DNA of 64,000 bases from CAVUXJ01 sp963814975 (GCA_963814975.1 CAWFFB010000026.1:169991-233990), one strand, 5' to 3'; counted from the first letter of the stretch, positions 28,216-38,662 are shown. The notes: generated by a model from the letters alone, not told the origin. Made by a program: numbers and translations.

Positions 28216-29229
28216 CTAGACGAAATGACGTTCAAAGGCCTCGCTGACGGCCTGCGGTGCCTCCTCCGCAAGATAGTGGCCGGTATCGAGGGGACCGCCG
28301 GTCACTTCCCTCGCGGCTTCGCGCCAGATCGACAGCAGGTCGCCGCCATAGAATCTTCCCGTGTGGCTGCGGCGCCCCCACATGACCAGCGTCGGTGCGG
28401 CGATCGTGCGCCCGGCCCGGCGATCCGCCTCGTCATGCTCGAGATCGATCCCGGCGGCCGCGCGATAGTCCTCGCAGGATCCGTGAATCGTCTTCGGTGT
28501 GAAGCAGCGGACGTATTCGGCGACAGCCCGATCATCGAAGAACGCGGGCTTTCCTGATCGGCCGAGATGCCGCGACACGAATTCGCGGGCCGGAATCGCG
28601 GCGATCATCCGCTCGAACATTTCATCCGGTTGCGCCATGAAGGACCAGTGCCAGGAGTTGAGGGCCCACTCGCGCGAGGCGTGGTCCCACACGTACCGCG
28701 TGGGCAGGATGTCCAGCAGCGCGAGCTTGCGTACGCGATCCGGATGGTCGAGCGCCAATCGGTGCGCGGTGCGCGCGCCGCGGTCGTGACCGGCCAGGAA
28801 GAAACGATCGTGACCGAGCGCGGCCATCACGTCGACCTGATCCTGAGCCATGGTGCGGAACGAGTAGTTGACGTGCTCGGCGCCGCCATCGGTGGGGCCG
28901 ACACTGTCGCCATAGCCGCGGAGGTCGGTCGCGACGACGTGGAATCGACTGGCCAGCGAACCGGCGACCTTGTGCCAGCAGGTGAGCGTCTGCGGGTTGC
29001 CATGCAGCAACAGGAGTGGCGGGCCCTTGCCACCGTGCCGGAGGAAGATATCCGCGCCTTTGGTGCGAACCCACCTGGCTTCGAAGCCCTTGAACAGGCC
29101 GCTGTCGGGCGGGAGCTGGCGCGTCGTGGATGCCGGCGTCGCCGTTTGCGCGAGGACGTCAGGGGTTGCCGACACGTGCTGAGCACCGAATCCTGCCGCC
29201 GTGGCGGCCATGAACTGCCTGCGATTCAT
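28216..29229 (-). CDS. Exported alpha/beta hydrolase with fluoroacetate-dehalogenase active site
   Basis: 337 aa (ATG 29229; GTG 29235 is also possible). A short N-terminal leader, MNRRQFMAATAAGFGAQHV, looks like a degenerate Tat/Sec signal. The core matches haloacetate dehalogenases: HGNPQTLTCWHKVA, DLRGYGDS, and the nucleophile elbow GHDRGARTAHRLALDHP (Asp149, Arg150, Arg153). The halide-pocket pair His194-Trp195 is in SWHWSFMAQP, with a Tyr in CEDYRA and the catalytic His in DTGHYLAEEAP. In known fluoroacetate dehalogenases these residues bind carboxylate and fluoride. The enzyme could still be an epoxide hydrolase relative. Known members are cytoplasmic, so the leader is unusual. Confidence 0.85.
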   Translation of the reverse strand: MNRRQFMAATAAGFGAQHVSATPDVLAQTATPASTTRQLPPDSGLFKGFEARWVRTKGADIFLRHGGKGPPLLLLHGNPQTLTCWHKVAGSLASRFHVVATDLRGYGDSVGPTDGGAEHVNYSFRTMAQDQVDVMAALGHDRFFLAGHDRGARTAHRLALDHPDRVRKLALLDILPTRYVWDHASREWALNSWHWSFMAQPDEMFERMIAAIPAREFVSRHLGRSGKPAFFDDRAVAEYVRCFTPKTIHGSCEDYRAAAGIDLEHDEADRRAGRTIAAPTLVMWGRRSHTGRFYGGDLLSIWREAAREVTGGPLDTGHYLAEEAPQAVSEAFERHFV

Positions 29230-29235
29230 CGTCAC

Positions 29236-29560
29236 GGTATCACCCCTCGGTCGGTTGGTCGCGCGACTTCGCCGACGCCGATGATTGAAGCCCGATTCAC
29301 CATGCTGCAGTTCCGCCTTCGTGCGGAAAGAGGTCCGTCCAAAAGTCGGACACTACTTACGACGAGACGACAAAGCCGGAACCTTACTACCGTAGTGTCC
29401 GCCTTCAGAGCCTGTGAGAAATCGCTCCTGAGGTAGTGCGGACCTTCAGGTCCGCCCGACACGGCAGGCCTGAAGGCCTGCACTACAGCGATTTGTTCGC
29501 AACTCTTCAGGCGGACCGTCGCTAAGTCCGGCTAAAGCCGGACACTTCGTGCGACGACAA
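29236..29560. repeat. Cluster of palindromic intergenic repeats
   Basis: The best unit is 29433-29486. Its outer arms are GTAGTGC and GCACTAC, and inside are two hairpins, GGACCT-TC-AGGTCC and GCAGGCCT-GA-AGGCCTGC. Flanking it are GTCGGACACTAC (near 29347), GTAGTGTCCGCCTTCAGAGC (near 29393) and CCGGCTAAAGCCGGACAC (near 29527), all variants of the same theme. The rest of the 600-bp gap between the dehalogenase and amidase genes shows no coding signal. Confidence 0.7.
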
Positions 29561-29832
29561 GCCGACCCTCAGCCACGTCACCCGGCAAGACAAGGCCGGA
29601 ATGGCGCTTTGAACAGCGGCTACAGAGTAACGTGACGCGGGCGCAGGCACAATCGGCAAGGTCGCTCCCGTTGATCCCCTCCTCCGTTCGGGCACCCCGT
29701 GCCCGCCGTAGTGCGCGTCAGCGTCTTCGGCACAGGTCCCGCTCGGATGACTCCGGCTTTGTCAGCCATGGGGTGACGACACACCTCTATTATTTCTGTC
29801 GGTCTGGCGCGAGTCGGGCTACAGTTCTCCTC

Positions 29833-31434
29833 ATGCGTGTCTTTGCATGCCTGATGGCGCTCGTGGCTGCGCTGCTGATGGCAGCGATGGCGCCTGTCTC
29901 AGCTGAAAAAGCGATCGACCTCGATTCGGCGACCATCGCCGATGTCAATGCGGCGTTCAAGGCCGGCACCCTGACCGCTGAAAAGCTGGTGCAGATGTGC
30001 CTGGCGCGGATTCAGGCATACGACCGTCAGGGTCCGGCCATCCGCGCGGTGATTGCGATCAATCCGAAAGCGCTCGAGACCGCGCGCGCGCTGGATGCAG
30101 AACGCAAGAGCAAAGGGCCGCGGTCGCCGCTGCATGGCATTCCCGTCGTCCTGAAAGACAACTTCGACACCGCCGACATGCCGACCACCGGCGGCTCGGT
30201 ACTGCTCGAGGGATCCGTGCCGCCCGACGATGCGTTCCTGGTGAAGAAGCTGCGTGCGGCCGGCGTGATCATCATTGCCAAGACCAATCTGTCGGAGTTC
30301 GCCTCCGGCGCTGCTCACAGCTCGCTCGGCGGACAGATTCTGAACCCACACAACCTGACGCGCACACCCTCCGGATCCTCCGGCGGTACAGGCGCCGCCA
30401 TCGCAGCGGCGTACGCAACCGTGGGCCTTGGCAGCGATACCGGCGGGTCGATCCGTGGGCCATCCACGGCCAACGGAATCGTCGGCCTGAAGCCGACGCA
30501 TGGCCTGCTCAGCCGCGATGGCATCATCCCACTCGCGCTAAGCTTCGACACCGGTGGCCCGATGGCGCGCAGCGTCCACGACGTTGCCGTGGCTCTCGGT
30601 GTCATGACGGGCGTCGATCCCGCTGACGCGGCGACGAGGAAGAGCGAAGGCCGCTTCGAAACCGACTACACGAAGTACCTGAAGGCGGACGCCCTGAAGG
30701 GCGCTCGCATTGGCATTGCCCGCGACTTCATCGGCCAGGACCCCGATGTGGATTGGGTCGTGGACGCCGCGCTCGACGCCATGCGACGCGAGGGGGCGAC
30801 GGTGGTGGATGTGCGCTTTCCCAGATGGCTCCTCGACGCAAAAGGTGAGTTCTACAACGCCATCCGGTATCCCGAATTCACGAGGCAGATCGCCGACTAT
30901 CTCGCCACCATCGGGCCGACCTACCCGAAGAACATCGATCAGTTGATCGAGCGGGCCACGCGCGTGACCACCCTGCGTGCGGACGGCGCGGGTCCGAATC
31001 CGGGTCGCTGGGGAGTGATGAAGCGCGAATCCGGAAGCGGAACCTTGGACGACTACGGCTACACCTCGGTGCGTGATCACGCCCTGCCGATGGTGCGTGC
31101 GGTGGTCGACGGCGTCCTGACATCGCAGAAGCTCGACGCCATCGTCTATCCGACAGCACCGCGCCGGCCCGCGCTCATCGTGGCACCGCCCGAGGTGCCC
31201 GGCGGCGGTCCGGGCTCGCCCGCCAACCTTGCCAACCTCACCGGTTTCCCCGACCTGATCGTGCCGGCAGGATTCACAGGCGACGATCTGCCGGTGGGAC
31301 TGTCATTCTTCGGACCAGCCTTCAGCGAGGCCAAATTGCTCGCGCTCGGCTACAGCTTCGAGCAGGCCACCCGTGCGCGCCGCCTCCCGGTGCACACGCC
31401 CAAGCTACAGCGCGAGACTATTACGATTCCATAA
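29833..31434 (+). CDS. Exported amidase (amidase signature family)
   Basis: 533 aa from ATG 29833, which gives a signal peptide (MRVFACLMALVAALLMAAMA). The Ser-cisSer-Lys triad is present: Lys108 in GIPVVLKDNFDT, cis-Ser at 182/183 in TPSGSSGGTGAAIAA, and the nucleophile Ser206 in GSDTGGSIRGPS. Family length is normal. The amide substrate is unknown; the signal peptide suggests periplasmic peptide, nitrile-derived or aryl amides. The open frame extends 200 bp upstream but without coding character. Confidence 0.92.
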   Translation: MRVFACLMALVAALLMAAMAPVSAEKAIDLDSATIADVNAAFKAGTLTAEKLVQMCLARIQAYDRQGPAIRAVIAINPKALETARALDAERKSKGPRSPLHGIPVVLKDNFDTADMPTTGGSVLLEGSVPPDDAFLVKKLRAAGVIIIAKTNLSEFASGAAHSSLGGQILNPHNLTRTPSGSSGGTGAAIAAAYATVGLGSDTGGSIRGPSTANGIVGLKPTHGLLSRDGIIPLALSFDTGGPMARSVHDVAVALGVMTGVDPADAATRKSEGRFETDYTKYLKADALKGARIGIARDFIGQDPDVDWVVDAALDAMRREGATVVDVRFPRWLLDAKGEFYNAIRYPEFTRQIADYLATIGPTYPKNIDQLIERATRVTTLRADGAGPNPGRWGVMKRESGSGTLDDYGYTSVRDHALPMVRAVVDGVLTSQKLDAIVYPTAPRRPALIVAPPEVPGGGPGSPANLANLTGFPDLIVPAGFTGDDLPVGLSFFGPAFSEAKLLALGYSFEQATRARRLPVHTPKLQRETITIP

Positions 31435-31557
31435 GGAGTCGCGTCTGTCGCGAATCGGGGCGCGGCCGTCTTCCTTGTGTCAGCCGACTACGCCCGCTGA
31501 CGTGTGCGTTGGGCACCGGGCGTTCATGCGGTTTCGAACATCCAACGGCGGGGCGCG

Positions 31558-32742
31558 TTACGGGCGCGGAACCCGCTTGCCTCCGAGCACGGTCCCGGCC
31601 GGAAACAGTCTCTGGCGGCCGGCGCGCTTGTTCTGATAGTTGTCGAGGAATTCGAACGTCCCCTCCCGAAGCTCGAGCAGCGCCACATCGGCCGGCGCGC
31701 CGACATTGAGCGTCCCGCGGTCGCGGAAGACCTCGAAGGTGCGTGAGGGATTCACCGTGGAGCACGCGATCACCTGGGAGACCGACATCCCGAATTCCAG
31801 GAACTTCGACATGCAATTGGGGAAGTCGATGACGCCGGTTTTCGGGCTGTTCACATTCCAGTCGGTGGAAAACGTATCGGGCCAGAAGCCCGCCTTCATG
31901 ACGCGCTCGACGATGTCCCACCTCAGATGGCCCGTCTGTCCGTTGCCGACGTCGAACCAGACGCCGCGCCGGCGGGCGGCAAGCACTTCGGGGAGGATGT
32001 GGCCGCTGTCGTCGATGATGCTGTTCGGCGGCGGCGCGAACATGTGCGTAACGACATCACCGCGCTTGAGCAGGTCGATGAGCTTGGGCAGCGGCGAGAC
32101 CGTCTGACCCATGTGGATCATCACCGGCAGATTGAAGGATGAGGCGACTTCCTGCGCGCGACGCAGTACCTCGAAATCGTTCTTGCCGACGACGGTATCC
32201 GACAGCCGTGCCTTGACGCCGACGATGAAGTCGCGGTTCTTCGCAATCGCGGCTTTTGCCGCACCGACGTCGGCGCGGGTTATGTCCATCGTGTCGCCTT
32301 CGGGCAGGATGCCGGCGCGGCCGATGTTGATCAGTACCCGGCCCTGCTGCGGCGAGGATTTCGCGACCGCAACCGTGTCGCCGATGCGATCGGCCCCCTG
32401 GGATCCCGCGTCGATCCACCCCGTCACGCCGTCCGCGAGGCAAAGCCCCGGGCCCGCCTCGGTTCGGGCGGTGTGAGTGTGGATATCGAGGAACCCAGGG
32501 ACCACGAGCTTGCCGCGTGCATCGATGGTTCCCGCGGCGGCGTCCGTGAGGCTGGCTTCGACCGCCGCGATGCGGTTTCCCGCGATTGCCACGTCGCGGA
32601 TCGCGTCGAGCCTGATCGAGGGATCGATGACGCGGCCGCCCTTGATGATCAGATCGTAGGTCGCTCCGAGCACGTTCGAAACGCGGGTCAACATCGCAGC
32701 GCCCGCCGCGGCTGCGTAGACAAACTGGCGCCTGTTCATCAT
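31558..32742 (-). CDS. Exported amidohydrolase/deacetylase-family metallohydrolase
   Basis: About 394 aa; start at ATG 32742 or 32739 behind AGGAGG. The leader is MNRRQFVYAAAAGAAMLTRV. TIM-barrel amidohydrolase related to dihydroorotases: the metal motif GFLDIHTHTARTEAG near residue 65-80, then VGVKARLSDTVVGKNDFE (the VKAR segment may be the carbamylated-Lys region) and NLPVMIHMGQT (His). The C-terminal beta domain includes RDRGTLNVGAPADVALLEL. The substrate is not known. It is convergent with the amidase gene, so the two may act in one catabolic theme. Confidence 0.86.
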   Translation of the reverse strand: MMNRRQFVYAAAAGAAMLTRVSNVLGATYDLIIKGGRVIDPSIRLDAIRDVAIAGNRIAAVEASLTDAAAGTIDARGKLVVPGFLDIHTHTARTEAGPGLCLADGVTGWIDAGSQGADRIGDTVAVAKSSPQQGRVLINIGRAGILPEGDTMDITRADVGAAKAAIAKNRDFIVGVKARLSDTVVGKNDFEVLRRAQEVASSFNLPVMIHMGQTVSPLPKLIDLLKRGDVVTHMFAPPPNSIIDDSGHILPEVLAARRRGVWFDVGNGQTGHLRWDIVERVMKAGFWPDTFSTDWNVNSPKTGVIDFPNCMSKFLEFGMSVSQVIACSTVNPSRTFEVFRDRGTLNVGAPADVALLELREGTFEFLDNYQNKRAGRQRLFPAGTVLGGKRVPRP

Positions 32743-33137
32743 CGTCATTCCCTCCTGCCTCGTTTCGAGGAGATGTTGTGTTTTTCAAACCGGCATGTCA
32801 ACAAGCACATTTATCCCCGATTTCATTCCCGTGTCGCCAACGGAGGAGACGGAGCGAACGGGATCACACCAAGCAACGAAGAAACGGAGTCGCCCTGGAC
32901 CAGGCAGGGCCTCCGTTGCTTCGTTCCTCCGTAGTGGGACCGTTGCCTCCGTCAGCTCCGCTTGCTACGTCGCGGTGCAGCTGGGGTAGTGCCAACTTTC
33001 CGGTTCGCACGTCTCGGCACGTCGAATATGGCCGAAAAGTCGCGGATCGCCAAGAAAGGAGTCGTTTACTTCCACGCAACCTATCGTGCAAAATGACCGG
33101 GGGTCTGGCCCCTTTGGACAACCCACGAGAGCGCCCT
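32743..33137. repeat. Intergenic region with an inverted repeat (32871-32925)
   Basis: AACGAAGAAACGGAG at 32875-32889 is nearly complementary to CTCCGTTGCTTCGTT at 32911-32925, around a GC-rich centre that is itself foldable (GCCCTGGACCAGGCAGGGC). No gene is seen in this 395-bp gap between divergent genes. Confidence 0.5.
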
Positions 33138-35694
33138 ATGCAGCTTTTGAGACACCGGTTGCGGCGGATGTTCGCGCCTTCTCGGATGAGGGGCGCGGCG
33201 ATCTTCGTGCTCTTCACCACCGGCTGGATCGTCGTCGCTTTCTCGAGCGTTCAGACCTCACCGAAGCGCGAAGAAGGGGAGGCGGCCCCGCAAACGCGAC
33301 AGGGGCCCCCGGCCATTCCAGCAACGCTTCCCGCGGCGCGGGAGGTCCTCGACAAGTACCTGCATCGCCTGCCATAACCAGACACTCCGTACCGCCGGAC
33401 TTGCACTCGACAGTCTCGATGTGGCGAAGCCAAGCGCCAATGCGGAGGTGTGGGAGCGAGTGATTGCAAAGCTTCGGGCGGGCTCGATGCCGCCGCCGGG
33501 GAGGCCGCGGCCCGAAGCGGCTACCTATCTCAGCGTGGCAAGCGGGTTGGAGGCTGAAATCGACCGGGCGTGGGCGGCCCATCCGAATCCCGGCCGGATC
33601 AACGCGGTCCACCGTCTCAATCGCACGGAATACAACAACGCGATTCGCGACCTGTTCGCGCTCGACCTCAACGTGAGGTCGCTGTTGCCGGGGGACGAGA
33701 CGGCGGACGGCAGCTTCGACAACTTCGCGGACGTCCTCACGATTTCGACGGCCCACCTGGAGCGATACCTGTCGGTGGCGCGTCAGATCACGCGGCTTGC
33801 GACGGGTCTGCCTCCCACAAGCCCGGGGCTCGAGACATTCGAGATTCCGTTGCACGTGGTGCAAGACGAAAGGCAGAGCGAAGAGCTGCCGTTCGGATCT
33901 CGAGGCGGCATCGCGATTCGCCATGTCTTTCCCGTCGGTGCCGAGTACCTGATCAAAGTTCGTCTCCGAAGGCAGTATCAGGACTACATCATGGGCATGG
34001 GCTGGCCGCAGCAGCTCGACGTTCGCCTCGATGGCAAGCTGCTGAAACGGTTTACCGTCGGAGGACGAGCCCAGGGCAGGCCCGCCGCGGCGAGTTACGC
34101 CGGCGACGGTGAGCCGGGATTTGCCGGGGATCCCGAATGGGAAACGTACATGCAGATCGGCGGCGACGCAGGCTTGGAGATCCGCGTGCCGGTGGAGGCG
34201 GGACCCCACGTCGTCGGCGTCTCGTTCGTGAGGGAGCTGTGGGAGCCGGAAGGCATCCCTCAACCACTGCAAAGGGGCAGGGTCCTGACGAACGATCAGA
34301 TTTACATGGACTACGCGAGCGTGGGTTCCGTCCAGATCGGCGGCCCTTACGACGCCGTCCGGGCGACGACGGAGACGCCGAGCCGTCGCGCCATTTTCGT
34401 CTGTCAACCGCGGCTTGCGGCGGAAGAGCAGCCGTGTGCCTCGAAGATCCTTTCGAGGATCGCCCGGCTGGCCTATCGACGGCCGGTGACACAAGCCGAC
34501 GTCCAGACACTTCTCGCCTTCTTCACCACCGGCCGGCAGGACGGCGGAAGTTTTGACGCTGGAATTCAGTTCGCGCTCGAGCGCGTCCTCGTCGACCCGG
34601 ACTTCCTGCTGCGCGTCCATCGGGATCCGCCCGCGTCAAAAGGGGCGGCCTATCGGCTGAGCGACGTGGAAATCGCTTCGCGCTTGTCCTTTTTCCTCTG
34701 GAGCAGCGTTCCCGACGACCGCTTGCTCGACCTGGCCGAGCGCGGACAGCTCGCGAGACCGGTAATCCTGGAACAGCAAGTGCGGCGCATGCTGGCTGAT
34801 CCCCGCGCTGCCGCGGCGCTCATCGACGATTTTGCCGCCCAGTGGTTGAATCTCCGCCGTGTCGACGAAGTGACGGTCCATCCCGATTTCTATCCCAGTT
34901 TCGACGAAAGCCTGCTGGAAGCCTTCAAGAAGGAAACGGAGCTGTTTGTCGCCAGCACGCTGCGCGAAGATCGAAGCGTCCTGGATCTCTTGCGCGCGGA
35001 CTACACGTTCGTGAACGAGCGGCTGGCACGTCATTACGGGTTTCCCGGCATTTACGGCAGCCGTTTCCGGCGTGTCATGCTTCCGAACCTCGATCAGCGC
35101 GGCGGGCTGCTCGGGAACGCCGCGCTGTTGGCGACGACGTCATATCCCGACCGAACATCGCCGGTCTTACGCGGCAAATGGCTGCTGGATAACATCTTCG
35201 GCGTGTCGGTTCCGGGGCCGCCTCCCGGCGTGGACACGAGTTTTCCGGAGGTCAAGCCGGGGACCGTCCCGCCGACCATCCGCGAGCGGCTGGCGCAGCA
35301 CCGAGGGAACCCCGTGTGCAGCACGTGTCATTCGGTGATCGATCCTCCCGGCTTCGCGCTCGAGAATTTCGACGCCATCGGCGGCTGGAGGACCGTTGAC
35401 GAATCAGGCAGGCCGGTTGACGCGACCGGCACCACGGTGAGCGGCGAGAAGATCGACGGATTGTCCGGCCTGCGGAAGCACCTGCTGGCACAGCCCGATC
35501 AGTTTCCCCGCACCGTTACCGAAAAGCTCCTGGCGTACGCGCTCGGCCGCCGGCTCGAGTACTACGATCGGCCGACGGTGCGCAGGATCGTCCGCGACGC
35601 AGCCACCGACAACTATCGCTGGTCGTCGCTCATTCTGGGGATTGTGAAGAGTCCGACCTTTCTGATGCGGGCATCCCAGGTGGCGACGAACTGA
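33138..35694 (+). pseudogene. DUF1587/1595/1592/1588/1585 cytochrome-like protein, frameshifted at the heme motif
   Basis: ATG 33138 starts a membrane-anchored N-terminus (GAAIFVLFTTGWIVVAFSS). At AAREVLDKY an extra C at 33360 shifts the frame. Skipping it gives CIACHNQTLRTAGLALDSLD, a c-type heme motif, in phase with the 757-residue remainder. That part carries the DUF1587 block (VHRLNRTEYNNAIRDLFAL), DUF1595/1592 (ASRLSFFLWSSVPDDRLLDL), DUF1588 (YPDRTSPVLRGKWLLDNIFG) and the CSTCHSVIDPPGFALENFD motif, then DUF1585 with YALGRRLEYYDRP. These proteins are typical of Planctomycetes, Verrucomicrobia and Acidobacteriota and pair with DUF1552. Function is unsettled. Confidence 0.88.
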
Positions 35695-35710
35695 ACCAAG
35701 GAGTCGAACG

Positions 35711-37051
35711 ATGTCTTATGTCACTGCGAAATCGTTGCCGAGGCGGACCGTGCTGCGGGGGCTCGGCGCAACGATCGCGCTGCCGTTCCTGGAAGCGATG
35801 CTTCCCGCGTTCGCGTCGCGCGGGCGGGCCGCTGCGAAGCTTGTGCATCGGTTCCAAACGTTCTATGTGCCGAACGGCATGGCCATGCAGCACTGGACAC
35901 CGAAAGGGGAGGGCAGCGCCTTCGAGCTGTCGCCTATTCTCGAGCCGCTGGCGCCCTTCCGGAATCAGATGCTCGTGCTCACCGGCCTCAAAGCCAATTG
36001 GAATTACATTCACGCAGGCGCGTCCGGATCGTTTCTGACGGGCACGATGCGCGGGGGACGAAACGAGGTCGAGATTGTCGCTGACGTGTCGATGGATCAG
36101 CTGCTGGCGCGACGCTTCGCCAGGGAGACGCAGGTGGCATCGCTCGAGCTCGCGATGGATGCGCCGGCGAACGCGGGGGCGTGCTCGGGCAACCTGAGTT
36201 GTGTCTACACCCATACGCTGTCGTGGCGAAGCCCGACGCAGCCGCTGCCGGTGGAATACAACCCACGGGCGGTGTTCGAGAAGTTGTTCGGCGATACCGG
36301 CAGCACGGAGCGCTCGGCGCGGGAAGCGCGGATGCGGCAGCACAAGAGCATTCTGGACTCCGTGTCGGAAAAACTGGCGGCGCTCAAGGGGGAGCTGGGA
36401 CCACAGGACCAGGTCAAGGTCGACGAATACACGGAGTCGATTCGCGACGTCGAGCGGCGCATCCAGAGAGCCGACGAACAGCGTGACATCGAACTGCCGG
36501 AGATGGACCAACCGCAGGGCGTGCCACCGATCTTCGAGGACCACCTGGCTCTGATGATGGACTTACAGCTCCTGGCGTTCCGGTCCGATCTGACGCGCGT
36601 CATCTCGTTCATGATCGGCAAGGAACAGAGCGCCCGTCCCTACCCCCAGATTGGCGTGCCCGAAGCGCACCATCCGCTGTCGCACCACGGTGATAATCCG
36701 GAGTTGATCGCGCACATGTCCAAGATCAACCGTTATCACACCGAACTGTTCTCTCAGTATCTGGCGAAGTTGCGGGCGACGCCCGACGGCGATGGCACGC
36801 TTCTCGACCATATGACGATCCTGTATGGCTCGGGTATTTCCAACAGCAACCGGCACTCGGGTGAGAACTTGCCGCTCCTGGTCGTCGGCGGCGGAGCGGG
36901 AACGCTCAAGGGCGGCAGGCATCTCAGATATGCCGACAAGCCCTCGATGGCCAACCTGCTGGTGACGCTGATGGACAAACTCGACATGCCTGTCGAGCGG
37001 CTCGGCGGCAGTACCGGCAGGCTTCCGATCGATACGCTCTCGGGGGTGTAG
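35711..37051 (+). CDS. DUF1552 domain-containing exported protein
   Basis: 446 aa; ATG 35711 preceded by AAGGAGT, 16 bp after the DUF1592 stop, so surely one operon. It starts with a Tat-like leader (LPRRTVLRGLGATIALPFLE). Characteristic blocks are FQTFYVPNGMAMQHWTPKG, SGSFLTGTMRG, SVDQ-like VSMDQLLARR, YTHTLSWRSPTQPLP, SHHGDNPELIAHMSKIN and LYGSGISNSNRHSGENLP. It belongs to the DUF1501-like sulfatase/phosphatase-fold relatives. Its partner is always a DUF1592-type cytochrome. Likely periplasmic; the reaction is unknown. Confidence 0.92.
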   Translation: MSYVTAKSLPRRTVLRGLGATIALPFLEAMLPAFASRGRAAAKLVHRFQTFYVPNGMAMQHWTPKGEGSAFELSPILEPLAPFRNQMLVLTGLKANWNYIHAGASGSFLTGTMRGGRNEVEIVADVSMDQLLARRFARETQVASLELAMDAPANAGACSGNLSCVYTHTLSWRSPTQPLPVEYNPRAVFEKLFGDTGSTERSAREARMRQHKSILDSVSEKLAALKGELGPQDQVKVDEYTESIRDVERRIQRADEQRDIELPEMDQPQGVPPIFEDHLALMMDLQLLAFRSDLTRVISFMIGKEQSARPYPQIGVPEAHHPLSHHGDNPELIAHMSKINRYHTELFSQYLAKLRATPDGDGTLLDHMTILYGSGISNSNRHSGENLPLLVVGGGAGTLKGGRHLRYADKPSMANLLVTLMDKLDMPVERLGGSTGRLPIDTLSGV

Positions 37052-37098
37052 GGAGATGAAATAGGGAAGCAAGGAAAGTAGTGGATGAAAGTCTGAAG

Positions 37099-37143
37099 TC
37101 TGAAGTCTCAAGTCTGATCAGATTTCAGGTTTGAGACTTCAGA
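37099..37143. repeat. Inverted repeat between DUF1552 and ankyrin genes
   Basis: TCTGAAGTCTCAA (37099-37111) pairs with TTGAGACTTCAGA (37131-37143). A tandem copy of GTCTGAAGTC precedes it. It may act as a weak terminator or attenuator within the operon. Confidence 0.6.
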
Positions 37144-37160
37144 TTTCCAAGGAAGCTCTT

Positions 37161-38552
37161 ATGACAGCTGGTTGGCGACGCCTATTCCCCCTGCTGACCG
37201 TGTTCGTCACCATTGGGTCCGGTGGCGCAGCGGGCCGCGAATTGCCGCTGGTTGACGCGGCCAGGAACGCTGACCGGGAAGCGGTGCGGGCTCTGCTCAA
37301 GCAAGGAGCGAGCGTCAACGCTGCGGATGCGGACGGCACGACCGCCCTCCATTGGGCCAGCTACCGGGATGATGTGGAAAGCGCCGGCCTGCTGCTTCGC
37401 GCCGGGGCCAAGGTCAACGCGGCGAACGATCTTGGCGCCACGCCGCTCTGGACGGCCAGCCTGAACGGAAGCGCGGCCATGGTCCGGACGTTGCTGGACG
37501 CTGGGGCGAATCCGAACCTGGGGCTCCTGCTTGGTGAGACGCCCGTGATGGTCGCCGCCCGCTCAGGCAATCCCGACGTGGTCGAACAGCTGCTGGCGAG
37601 AGGCGCCGGCGCGAATGCGCGTGCCGCTCGCGGCCAGACGGCGCTCATGTGGGCGGTGGCGCAGAAACATCCCGATGTGGTCAAGGTGCTGATCGCGCGC
37701 GGTGCGGACGTCCATGCCCGCTCGGAGGTCTGGAGCCAGGTGATGGCTGTGCCGCCGCACGCTCTCCTCGAGTACAACCGCGCGATCCCGCATGGGGGCG
37801 ATACCGCGTTGATGTTCGCCGCGCGAGTGGGCGATGTCGTCTCGGCGAAGCTGCTCGTGGCTGCCGGCGCCAACGTCAACGATGCGGATGCTCAGGGTGT
37901 CAGCGCCACGGTGCTTGCCGCTCACTCCGGTTACGGAGAGCTCGTCGAATTCCTGTTGGAGAAGGGCGCTGACCCGAACGCGGCCGCGGCCGGCTTTACG
38001 GCCCTCCACGAGGCGATCATGCGCCGGGACGAGAGAATGGTGACCGCTCTCCTCGCCCACGGCGCCGATCCGAACGCCCGGCTTCGGACCTGGACCCCCA
38101 CGCGCCGCGCCTCGAAGGACTTCAATTTTCCGCCCGCGCTGGTGGGAGCGTCACCGTTCTGGCTGGCCGCCCGCTTCAGCCAACCCAACGTGATGCGCCT
38201 GCTCGTAAAGCACGGCGCCGATCCCCTCTTCGTACACCATGCCGACTACGCGGCGGGGGAGAGCAACCCTGTCCGACGGCGGGAGGCGACGACCGCTCTG
38301 ATGGCCGCCGCAGGGATGGGGGGCGGGACGCCGTGGGTTCGGCCAGACCGCGACGTGCGCGAAGCGCTGACACTCGAGGCTGTGAAGCTGGCGATTGAGC
38401 TTGGCGTCGATGTGAATGCCGCGAACACCGACGGCCGCACGGCGCTCGACGGGGCAGAGGTCCTGGGGTACGACGCGGTTGTCGATCTGTTGTTCGAGAA
38501 GGGCGCGAAAGGCGGGACGGACCCGAAGGCGCAGTCGTCTGCGAAAGACTGA
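37161..38552 (+). CDS. Exported ankyrin-repeat protein
   Basis: 463 aa from ATG 37161, supported by AAGGAAG upstream. Signal peptide: LFPLLTVFVTIGSGGAAG. About nine to ten ankyrin repeats fill the protein (AVRALLKQGASVNAADADG, TALHWASYRDDVESAGLLLR, VEQLLARGAGANARA, VEFLLEKGADPNAAA). A longer linker (about residues 305-340) precedes the last two to three repeats. It is a periplasmic protein-interaction scaffold by inference. It follows the DUF1592/DUF1552 pair in the same direction, as such ankyrin proteins commonly do in this phylum. Confidence 0.9.
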   Translation: MTAGWRRLFPLLTVFVTIGSGGAAGRELPLVDAARNADREAVRALLKQGASVNAADADGTTALHWASYRDDVESAGLLLRAGAKVNAANDLGATPLWTASLNGSAAMVRTLLDAGANPNLGLLLGETPVMVAARSGNPDVVEQLLARGAGANARAARGQTALMWAVAQKHPDVVKVLIARGADVHARSEVWSQVMAVPPHALLEYNRAIPHGGDTALMFAARVGDVVSAKLLVAAGANVNDADAQGVSATVLAAHSGYGELVEFLLEKGADPNAAAAGFTALHEAIMRRDERMVTALLAHGADPNARLRTWTPTRRASKDFNFPPALVGASPFWLAARFSQPNVMRLLVKHGADPLFVHHADYAAGESNPVRRREATTALMAAAGMGGGTPWVRPDRDVREALTLEAVKLAIELGVDVNAANTDGRTALDGAEVLGYDAVVDLLFEKGAKGGTDPKAQSSAKD

Positions 38553-38608
38553 GAGCGCATTGCAAGATTAGCCTGGCCCGTGGTGCAGACCTTCAGTTAG
38601 AGCCGGTT

Positions 38609-38627
38609 AGGAAATCGACGATTTCCT
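38609..38627. repeat. Perfect palindrome upstream of NHL gene
   Basis: AGGAAATCG-A-CGATTTCCT, 9-bp arms with a single central base, preceded by CTTCAGTTAGAGCCGG. It resembles the AAATCG-containing ends of the intergenic repeat family near 28.2 and 29.4 kb. Confidence 0.55.
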
Positions 38628-38662
38628 CACTCACTACGTACGAGATCATCAGGAGTTCAATC

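Noticed and set aside
33214..34620. 468-aa minus-strand open frame
   Set aside because: Antisense to the DUF1592 protein; no recognisable protein features.
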